From: Sphaerisporangium perillae
GTDB taxonomy: Bacteria; Actinomycetota; Actinomycetes; Streptosporangiales; Streptosporangiaceae
NCBI RefSeq assembly: GCF_023276435.1
Contig: NZ_JALLPO010000023.1
Span: 1-64,000 of the forward strand
Reading direction: 5' to 3'
DNA length: 64,000 bases
The notes below the pieces were generated by a model that had not been told where the DNA came from, searched no databases, and saw only the letters and a list, made by a program, of their open reading frames with translations. The position numbers and the translations under genes were made by a program. Every line of letters starts with the position of its first letter. Position 1 is the first letter of the stretch. Below are positions 58,392 to 64,000 of the stretch, one piece after another.

Positions 58392-58409
58392 GCAGGGGGA
58401 GGAAGTCAA
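58280..58409 (+). ncRNA. predicted omega RNA (reRNA) scaffold of the TnpB element
   Basis: TnpB guide RNAs derive from the element's right end and the adjacent flank. Here the last about 130 bases hold two stacked hairpins (58358-58375 and 58379-58398) and end GTCAA at 58409. A guide would begin at 58410 (TGTTGTACCGCTCC). The 5' limit is not visible from sequence. Confidence 0.45.
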
Positions 58410-59716
58410 TTGTTGTACCGCTCCAGCACCTTGTTGCCCTCCTCGACGAGCGTCTTGGCCGCCTGGTCGAGGGTGATCTTGTCGGCGAAGTACTGCTGCA
58501 GGGTCGGGGTGGCCACCTTGCTCTTCCACTCGTCGAAGCCGTTGACCTTGAGGTACGGCGCGACCACCAGGTTCTTGGCGGAGGCGGTGGCGACGTCCCA
58601 GCCGTTCTCCGTGGTGGTCATGGACGGGTCGCTCGCGGCCTTGACGCTGGTCGGCAGCAGCCAGTCACCCTTGGCCAGTTTGGCCTGGTTGGCGCTGTTA
58701 AGGAAGAAGGAGATGAACTTCGCCGCCTGGTCGGGGTACTTGCTGTCTGCCGCGACCGACAGGGTCTGGGAGGTGGCGCCCTGCTCCGCGCTGGTGCCCT
58801 TCAGCGGCGGGACGGTGATCCACTCGAAGTCCTTCGGAGCCTGCTCGACGACCTGCTGGCGCAGGTAGACGCCGGCCGGGAGCAGCGCGTACTTGCCGGC
58901 GTAGAAACCGGGCAACGGGTCGGCGGTGCCCATGCCGAGCGCGGACGGGTCGGCCGACTTGTCCTTGTAGAGCTGGTCGTGGATGCGCCGCATCACCTCC
59001 TGCTCCTCGGGCCCGACCTTGACGGTGGCCTTGGTGCCGTCGACCTGGAAGAAGGTGCCGCCGAAGTTCAGCGCCAGGTTGAGCACCTTGTTGACCGGCG
59101 ACTTCAGCGGCCAGGCCACCCCGAAGGAGCCTTCCTTGGTCAGCTTCTTGCTGATCTCGGCGAACTCGTCCCACGTCCAGGGGTTGTCGGGGGTCGGGAT
59201 GCGGACCTTGGCGGCGTCGAGGAGCTTCTTGTTGCCGATCAGGACCTGCGACTCCTGCAGGAACGGCACGCCGTACACGCCCTGCCCGCCCTTGCCGTCG
59301 CCGAAGGTGACGGTGTCCCAGGCGGGCTTCGGGATGTCCCCGGTGAGCTCGGCGGGCAGCTTCCCGGTGAGGTCGAGCAGGTAGCCGCGCGAGGCGAACC
59401 CGGCGAGTGCCGGGGAGTCGTCGTGGATGACGTCCGGCGGGTCGCCGGCCTCGAAGGAGGTGACGAGCTGGTCGTTGACGTTGTCCCAGCTTCCCTGGAC
59501 GTACTCGACCTTGATGTTGGGGTTGGCCTTGTTCCATTCGTCGACGATCTGCTTGTTCGCGGCGATGGACTCCTTCTGCCAGGCGAGGCTGAGGAACTTC
59601 AGGCTCACCGGTCCGTCGGCCTTGTCGCCGCCGGCGCCGCCGCCGCCGGACGAGCAGCCGGCCGTCAGCGCGACGATCGCTGCCGCCGCCACCGCGAGTG
59701 CGGTTCTGGTACGCAC
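58406..59716 (-). CDS. sugar ABC transporter substrate-binding lipoprotein
   Basis: A 436-residue extracellular binding protein from GTG 59716. The signal peptide LAVAAAAIVALTAGCSSGGG has a lipobox TAGC. The family 1 body includes VSLKFLSLAWQKESIAANKQ, IVDEWNKANPNIKVEYVQGS, WDNVNDQLVTSFEAGDPPDV and WTWDEFAEISKKLTKEG. It feeds the two permeases at 59818 and 60638. The stop codon lies in the right end of the TnpB element, so the final residues (VLERYNN) border an insertion site. The natural C-terminus of such proteins ends in a similar helix, so loss is minimal. Confidence 0.92.
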   Translation of the reverse strand: MRTRTALAVAAAAIVALTAGCSSGGGGAGGDKADGPVSLKFLSLAWQKESIAANKQIVDEWNKANPNIKVEYVQGSWDNVNDQLVTSFEAGDPPDVIHDDSPALAGFASRGYLLDLTGKLPAELTGDIPKPAWDTVTFGDGKGGQGVYGVPFLQESQVLIGNKKLLDAAKVRIPTPDNPWTWDEFAEISKKLTKEGSFGVAWPLKSPVNKVLNLALNFGGTFFQVDGTKATVKVGPEEQEVMRRIHDQLYKDKSADPSALGMGTADPLPGFYAGKYALLPAGVYLRQQVVEQAPKDFEWITVPPLKGTSAEQGATSQTLSVAADSKYPDQAAKFISFFLNSANQAKLAKGDWLLPTSVKAASDPSMTTTENGWDVATASAKNLVVAPYLKVNGFDEWKSKVATPTLQQYFADKITLDQAAKTLVEEGNKVLERYNN

Positions 59717-59817
59717 GAGATTCTCCTATCGGGGGGTGCTATGGCTGTGGCTCCGCCGCGCACGGCTCGGCTCGTTCGCTATTTGTGCGGATGTCCGCGG
59801 GTCGGTCATAGGAGGTC

Positions 59818-60636
59818 TCATCCCTTGACGGCGCCGGCCATGAGGCCGGATCTGAGCCGTCTCTGGATGATCGCGAAGAACACCAGGCTCGGGATCGTGG
59901 CGAGCAGCGAGGCCGCCGCGAGCGGGCCGAGGCGCACGACCCCCTCCGCGCCGGTGAACTTGACGAGGGTCAGGGGCAGGGTGGCCACGCCGGGGTCCTT
60001 CAGCACGACCAGCGCGAACAGGAACTCGTTCCAGGAGGAGATGAAGGCGAACAGCGCCGTGGCGACCACTCCCGGGGCGAGCAGCGGCGCGACGACCCGC
60101 ACGATGGCGCGGACGCGTCCCGCGCCGTCGACGGCGGCTGCCTCCTCCAGCTCGCGCGGCACGGCGCGCACGTACCCCTGGAGCATCCACAGCGCGAACG
60201 GCAGCACGAAGGTGACGTGCACGATCATGAGCCCGGGCAGCGTGTTCACCAGGTCCAGGCTCCGCAGCACCATGAACAGCGGGATGATGATCAGGATGAA
60301 CGGGAAGACCTGGCTGACCAGCACCCACCCCACGGCGAGCCGGTTGACCAGCGAGCGGTAGCGGGCCATCGCGTACGCCGCGGGCAGCGCGAGCACGATC
60401 GTCAGCGCGGAGGTGGCGACGGCGACGACCAGGCTGCGCAGGGCGCTGCCGACGATGTCCTGCTCGGTGAAGGCGTCGGCGAAGTTGGTGAGCACCGGGT
60501 GGCGCGGGATCCACGTCGGGGTGAGGCTCGCCATCTCCTGGGAGGTCTTGAGCGCCGTGGACAGCAGCCAGACCAGCGGGAATGCCAGGAAGACCATGTA
60601 CGCCACGAGGGCGAGGTACTGCAGTGGCCTGCGCAT
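59818..60636 (-). CDS. sugar ABC transporter permease (MalG-type)
   Basis: A 272-residue permease from ATG 60636. LQYLALVAYMVFLAFPLVWL starts the first helix; LTIVLALPAAYAMARYRSLV and VSQVFPFILIIIPLFMVLRS are further helices. The EAA loop is LEEAAAVDGAGRVRAIVRVV near residue 170. It pairs with the adjacent MalF-type permease. It is followed by a 100-base gap and the binding-protein gene. Confidence 0.93.
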   Translation of the reverse strand: MRRPLQYLALVAYMVFLAFPLVWLLSTALKTSQEMASLTPTWIPRHPVLTNFADAFTEQDIVGSALRSLVVAVATSALTIVLALPAAYAMARYRSLVNRLAVGWVLVSQVFPFILIIIPLFMVLRSLDLVNTLPGLMIVHVTFVLPFALWMLQGYVRAVPRELEEAAAVDGAGRVRAIVRVVAPLLAPGVVATALFAFISSWNEFLFALVVLKDPGVATLPLTLVKFTGAEGVVRLGPLAAASLLATIPSLVFFAIIQRRLRSGLMAGAVKG

Positions 60637-60637
60637 G

Positions 60638-61573
60638 TCAGTTCGCCTCCCGCATCTGCCGGCCGATGTAGATGCTCAACAGGGCCAGCACGACGATGAC
60701 GAAGGCGACGCCGAGCGTGGCGGCGTACCCGAAGAAGCCGTAGCGGAACGCCTCCTCGTAGGCGAAGAGCATCGGCAGCCGGGTCTGGCCTCCGGGGCCG
60801 CCCTGGGTGAGCACGTACACCAGCCCGAACTGGTTGATGTTCCAGACGAAGTCCAGCGAGGTGATGGTGACGATGACCGGGCGCAGCTGCGGCAGCGTGA
60901 TGCTCCAGAAGCGGCGGAAGGTCGAGGCGCCGTCCATGTGGCCGGCCTCGTGCAGTTCCTTGGGCACGTTCTGCAGCCCGGCGAGCAGCACGACGGTCGT
61001 CTGCGGCATGCCCGTCCAGATCCCGACGACGATCACCGCGGGCAGGGCGAGGGAGAAGTCGTTGAGCCAGTCGACGTTGTGGTCGAGCAGCCCGGCGTCC
61101 TGCAGGACGCTGTTGAGGATGCCCGCGTTCGGGTGGTAGACCAGGCGCCACATCAGGCCGATGACGACCGGCGGCATGGCCCAGGGCACCAGGGCCAGCA
61201 CCCGCGCGAACGACCGGAACCGCAGGTTCTCGTTGAGCAGCAGGGCCAGGCCGAGCGAGGCCAGGAACTGCAGAACGGTGACCGACACGGCCCAGACGAG
61301 GCCGATGCGGAACGACGCCCAGAAGTCGCCGTCGGCGAGCAGGTCGCCGAAGTTCGACAGCCCCACGAACGAGGTCACGGCGTTGCGCCCGGACCTCGCG
61401 TCGGTGAAGGCGAGGAAGATGCCGTAGAGCAGCGGGCCGACGCTGAAGACCAGCACCGGCACGAGCGCGGGCAGCATCAGCATGAGCGTCTCGCGCCGCT
61501 GCCATCCCCCGCCCCTGCCGCCGCCGCGATGCCCCGCGGCGGGCCTGTGGGTTCTCTCCGCCGTCAGGGTCAT
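60638..61573 (-). CDS. sugar ABC transporter permease (MalF-type)
   Basis: A 311-residue permease from ATG 61573, overlapping the LacI stop (ATGA). A Gly/Arg-rich cytoplasmic leader is followed by six helices (LMLMLPALVPVLVFSVGPLL; FLASLGLALLLNENLRFRSF). The EAA loop is LHEAGHMDGASTFRRFWSIT near residue 205. It has the TxTDARSGRNAVTSF periplasmic loop common in this family. It forms the pore with the MalG-type partner encoded two bases downstream. Confidence 0.93.
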   Translation of the reverse strand: MTLTAERTHRPAAGHRGGGRGGGWQRRETLMLMLPALVPVLVFSVGPLLYGIFLAFTDARSGRNAVTSFVGLSNFGDLLADGDFWASFRIGLVWAVSVTVLQFLASLGLALLLNENLRFRSFARVLALVPWAMPPVVIGLMWRLVYHPNAGILNSVLQDAGLLDHNVDWLNDFSLALPAVIVVGIWTGMPQTTVVLLAGLQNVPKELHEAGHMDGASTFRRFWSITLPQLRPVIVTITSLDFVWNINQFGLVYVLTQGGPGGQTRLPMLFAYEEAFRYGFFGYAATLGVAFVIVVLALLSIYIGRQMREAN

Positions 61574-62583
61574 GGAGTCTCCTCCCCGATGGTCGAGGCG
61601 CGGGTGATGAGCCGGGGCTCGACGGTGACCACGCGCGGGGCCCGCTCGCCCTCGCCGAGCCGGTCGAGCAGCAGTTCGGCGGCGGCCCGGCCGCGTTCGG
61701 CCGAACCGAGCGAGACGCTGGTCAGCGGCGGCCAGGCGAGGGTGGCGAGGTCGGTGTCGTCCATGCCGGCCACGGCGACGTCCTGCGGCACCCGCCGCCC
61801 TTCGCGCCGCAGGACGTCGAGCGCCCCGAGCGCGATCAGGTCGTTGGCGCACAGCAGGGCGTCGACGTCGGGCACGCGTTCGAGCAGGCGGGCGGTGGCC
61901 CGCGCGCCGTCGGCGCGGTAGAAGTCGCCGACCTCGACGAGGTCCGCGTCGTACGGGAGCCCGGCGGCGCGCACCGCCTCGGCGTAGGCGGCCGAGCGGG
62001 CGGCGCCGGGGACGGTGTCGAGCGGGCCGTTGACGAAGCCGATGCGGCGGCGGCCGAGCCCGTGGAGGTGCTCGACGGCCAGCCGCACGCCGGCGCGCGA
62101 GTCGGCCCGCACGTTGTCGACCGGGGTGCCCTCGGGCACCGAGCCGATGACGACGATGGGCGCGCGGGCGGCGGCGAACATCTTCAGGTGCTCGCCGGTG
62201 ACGCGCAGCGGGATCATGATGAGCCCGTCGATGTAGCGCTCCCCGAGGCCGCGCAGCACGTCGATCTCGTCGGCGGCGTCGGCGTTGGTGGAGTGCAGGA
62301 CGAGCCGGTAACCGGCCGCCCTCAGCAGCGGCTGGATCTCGCGGATCATCGCCAGGTACACCGGGTTCCCTATGTCGGCCATGGCGAAGCCGAGCTGGTT
62401 GCTGCGCCGCGACTTCAGCGACCTGGCCACCGAGTTGGGCACGTAGCCGAGCTCGCGGGCGGCGCTCATCACGCGGCGCTCGGTCTCGGCCTTGGTGGGC
62501 AGGCCGTTGAGGACGCGCGACACCGAGGCGATGGATACGCCGGCGCGCTGGGCGATCGTCGTGATCGTCGGCCCGTCACTCAC
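61570..62583 (-). CDS. LacI-family transcriptional regulator
   Basis: A 337-residue regulator from GTG 62583. The helix-turn-helix is TIAQRAGVSIASVSRVLNG with LPTKAETERRVMSAARELGY; the hinge is YVPNSVARSLKSRRSNQLGF. The ligand domain contains LLRAAGYRLVLHSTNADAAD, DGLIMIPLRV and VDALLCANDLIALGALDVLR. Two GTAAACGTTTAC operators lie in its own promoter. As first gene of the regulator-permease-permease-binding-protein operon it should repress import until its sugar or nucleoside-like ligand appears. The four ADP-ribosylglycohydrolase genes and the PfkB gene lie further downstream on the same strand. Confidence 0.93.
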   Translation of the reverse strand: MSDGPTITTIAQRAGVSIASVSRVLNGLPTKAETERRVMSAARELGYVPNSVARSLKSRRSNQLGFAMADIGNPVYLAMIREIQPLLRAAGYRLVLHSTNADAADEIDVLRGLGERYIDGLIMIPLRVTGEHLKMFAAARAPIVVIGSVPEGTPVDNVRADSRAGVRLAVEHLHGLGRRRIGFVNGPLDTVPGAARSAAYAEAVRAAGLPYDADLVEVGDFYRADGARATARLLERVPDVDALLCANDLIALGALDVLRREGRRVPQDVAVAGMDDTDLATLAWPPLTSVSLGSAERGRAAAELLLDRLGEGERAPRVVTVEPRLITRASTIGEETP

Positions 62584-62608
62584 GTGTCACCTCGGTCCTC
62601 GGGAAACG

Positions 62609-62654
62609 GTAAACGTTTACTGATTGGCCCGGAAAAGCCACTGTAAACGTTTAC
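62609..62654 (-). promoter_or_regulatory. two perfect GTAAACGTTTAC LacI operators
   Basis: The same perfect 12-bp palindrome occurs at 62609-62620 and 62643-62654, 34 bp centre to centre, directly upstream of the LacI gene at 62583. Palindromes with central CG are standard LacI-family operators; binding of one tetramer across both would repress the operon and the regulator itself. Confidence 0.85.
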
Positions 62655-62764
62655 GGAGTTAGCCCATGTAACCTGCACGACACATGCAACGTCAAGTCAC
62701 GATCAGGTAAAACGATGCGGAGCGGGGCCCGCGTGCTTCCCTTGCTGCGCCGGCCCCGCAGCTC

Positions 62765-63712
62765 CTAGCGGAGCCCCTCCTGGAGAGCGCGTTGCCAGAC
62801 GTCGATGGCGAGCACCGGGCGCATGCCGACGGACAGGTACAGATCGAGCGCCGGGGTGGTATTGCCGGCGTCCACGTGCAGGTAGGTGCCGGCTCTCCCC
62901 CGGCGGGCGTCGGCGGAGAAGGCGCGCTTGAGCAGCAACCGGCCGAGCCCCCTCCCGCGGAACTCGGGCAGCACTGACAGGATGCGCACGTACCCGCAGT
63001 TCTCGTCGGCGGCGAACATGTTGGACCCGAGCAGCATCGCCGCCGGCCGGCCCTGCGCCTTGGCGAGAAGGAGCTGCGACCAGTCATGGGTGCTGGAGGA
63101 CTCGAAATCCTCCTTCCACTGGCCGAACTCCTTGGGGACGAACCCGAAGTGCTCGGCGAAACCCACTTGGTGGATCCGGTGGGCGGCCCGCATCAGCTCC
63201 TCGGAGTCGGCCGCCGGGTGGACGGTCACCCCGGGAAGGAAGCCCGGGTCCACCTCGGTGTGGTCGATGCGCAGCCGGTGGAAGCTGGTCGTGGGCGCGA
63301 AGCCGTACTTGCCGGCCAGCGCCCGCTTGGCGTCGTCCTGCCGGTAGACGGCGACCTCGGCCACCGCCTGCGGCCGGCCGGCCTCCGCGGCGATCTCCCG
63401 CGCGCGGCCCAGCACGGTGTCCCACAGCCAGGGGGTCAGCCGCGCGTCCCGGGAGCACACCTCCACCTCCACGGTGCCGGTATCGCCCTTCCGGCAGGCG
63501 TACGCGAAACCGACCAGCGGGCCGTCGCCGCCGCGCGGGTGCACCAGCCAGGCGTCGCGGCCGAGGTCAAGGTCGGGTTCGGCTAGGACGTCGGCCACGT
63601 CGTCCTCGGTCATGTCCGGGTGGCCCAGCACCTCGGTGTCGCAGGCGGACACCACCCCGTACACCGCCGGCGCGTCGCCGGCCGCCGGCCGCCGGATGTC
63701 GTATGCGCTCAT
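62765..63712 (-). CDS. GNAT-family N-acetyltransferase (two-domain)
   Basis: A 315-residue protein from ATG 63712 (a GTG at 63745 would add eleven residues). Two GNAT folds are present. The N-terminal one has SAYDIRRPAAGDAPAVYGVV and DTGTVEVEVCSRDARLTPWL. The C-terminal one holds the acetyl-CoA loop ILSVLPEFRGRGLGRLLLKR near residue 250 and VDAGNTTPALDLYLSVGMRP. The arrangement resembles mycothiol-synthase-like double GNATs. The substrate is not deduced. A 120-base gap separates it from the LacI promoter. Confidence 0.88.
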   Translation of the reverse strand: MSAYDIRRPAAGDAPAVYGVVSACDTEVLGHPDMTEDDVADVLAEPDLDLGRDAWLVHPRGGDGPLVGFAYACRKGDTGTVEVEVCSRDARLTPWLWDTVLGRAREIAAEAGRPQAVAEVAVYRQDDAKRALAGKYGFAPTTSFHRLRIDHTEVDPGFLPGVTVHPAADSEELMRAAHRIHQVGFAEHFGFVPKEFGQWKEDFESSSTHDWSQLLLAKAQGRPAAMLLGSNMFAADENCGYVRILSVLPEFRGRGLGRLLLKRAFSADARRGRAGTYLHVDAGNTTPALDLYLSVGMRPVLAIDVWQRALQEGLR

Positions 63713-63843
63713 GAAGGCGTCGTCGCCCCTCGCGTTCTCGTTCACCCTTTATTTCTAGCCCTGGGCACTTGCGCCGGACTGGGTACCGGCTTGGTTCCCT
63801 GAGGCATGATGAGGGTCACGCGACACTCGACACGGAGGCCGGC

Positions 63844-64000
63844 ATGGAACTGCGGGAGTTCTTCGAGCACCTTTCCGGAGCGCGGCGGGTGTACGGGGAG
63901 CCGTACGAGAAGGACGGCGTCACCGTGATCCCGGCCCTCTCGGTGCGCGCCGGGGGCGGGTTCGGCAAGGGCGACGTCAAGGACCAGGTGTCCGGCGGCT
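63844..64000 (+). CDS. GerW/YtfJ-type spore-protein family, N-terminal part (continues beyond window)
   Basis: A frame from ATG 63844, open to the window end (52 residues). MELREFFEHLSGARRVYGEP, YEKDGVTVIPALSVRAGG and GFGKGDVKDQ match the beginning of GerW/YtfJ-type proteins, which carry VYGEPVEKDGVTVIPV and a Gly-rich stretch. In Bacillus the family is spore-associated; the actinomycete role is not clear to me. The remainder is outside the window. Confidence 0.8.
   Translation, partial: MELREFFEHLSGARRVYGEPYEKDGVTVIPALSVRAGGGFGKGDVKDQVSGG

Larger units (their letters stand above)
57034..58409 (+). mobile_element. IS605-type TnpB-only element
   Basis: One TnpB gene with no TnpA. The left side carries a perfect 8-bp hairpin CCCCGGCC/GGCCGGGG at 57052-57071. 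The right side carries CCAGCCT/AGGCTGG (58358-58375) and a second GC hairpin, ending GGAGGAAGTCAA at 58409. A closely similar right end without TnpB lies at 40597-40628. Left host bases are TTCAC, a candidate target-adjacent motif. The right end supplies the stop codon of the sugar-binding-protein gene (58406-58408, minus strand). Confidence 0.7.

Overview
This is a high-GC actinomycete chromosome segment. The evidence is GC-rich third codon positions, many GTG starts and 4-bp ATGA/GTGA/TTGA start-stop overlaps, ECF42-type sigma factors paired with a DGPF/YCII protein, MmyB-type XRE and LacI/GntR regulators, a Clp_N regulator-like protein, a GerW/YtfJ-type gene at the right edge, and many sugar ABC systems. 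A Streptosporangiales-type genus would fit, but that is inference from gene style only. No rRNA, tRNA or CRISPR array was seen.

Layout. 1-13.6 kb is a mixed accessory region: the tail of an ECF sigma gene, DUF1905 and DUF427 proteins, an SDR divergent from a TetR gene, threonine aldolase, a truncated IS256-type transposase, aldo-keto reductases (one intact, one frameshifted), a collapsed zinc-alcohol-dehydrogenase remnant, an MmyB-type regulator, a YCII/ECF42 pair, a Clp_N protein behind two identical-type operators, and an IlvD/Edd sugar-acid dehydratase behind a 26-bp palindrome.

14.1-27.5 kb is a single co-directional, mostly overlapping operon. I consider it the most novel part of the window. 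It encodes a UXS-like nucleotide-sugar decarboxylase, a stand-alone class I lysyl-tRNA-synthetase-like protein, a FemX/GNAT-like transferase, an NTF2-like protein, two PaaK/CapK-type adenylate-forming enzymes plus a short relative, a Fe(II)/2-oxoglutarate enzyme with the HxG signature of BesD-type amino-acid halogenases, a polyprenyl-phosphate glycosyltransferase, an ATP-grasp ligase, two membrane proteins (one flippase-like) and a nucleotide-sugar epimerase. Together they suggest a lysine-derived, probably chlorinated amino acid loaded on tRNA and transferred to an exported sugar- or lipid-linked product.

27.5-41.9 kb is carbohydrate catabolism and secretion. GntR, RraA and a DHDPS-family aldolase share an 18-bp operator. 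A GH51 arabinofuranosidase is divergent from a sugar ABC transporter across LacI-type operators. Secreted proteins follow: a TIGR03118-type protein, an esterase with CBM2, and a PQQ-type sugar dehydrogenase with a truncated CBM2. Two decayed LacI genes lie in the same region.

42.8-46.4 kb is a nested insertion-sequence graveyard. A composite of two inverted ISL3 remnants is flanked by a perfect 8-bp target duplication and sits inside a mutator-type transposase remnant. IS3 and IS5 fragments lie alongside.

46.4-62.6 kb holds an APH-like kinase, an SDR, a CitE-like lyase with a CoA-transferase, a PfkB sugar kinase, four tandem ADP-ribosylglycohydrolase-family genes, an IS605-type TnpB element inserted between them and a sugar ABC importer, and a LacI regulator with two perfect GTAAACGTTTAC operators. 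Together these look like an import and catabolic system for a ribosylated or other N-glycosidic compound. The window closes with a GNAT protein and the start of a GerW/YtfJ-type gene.
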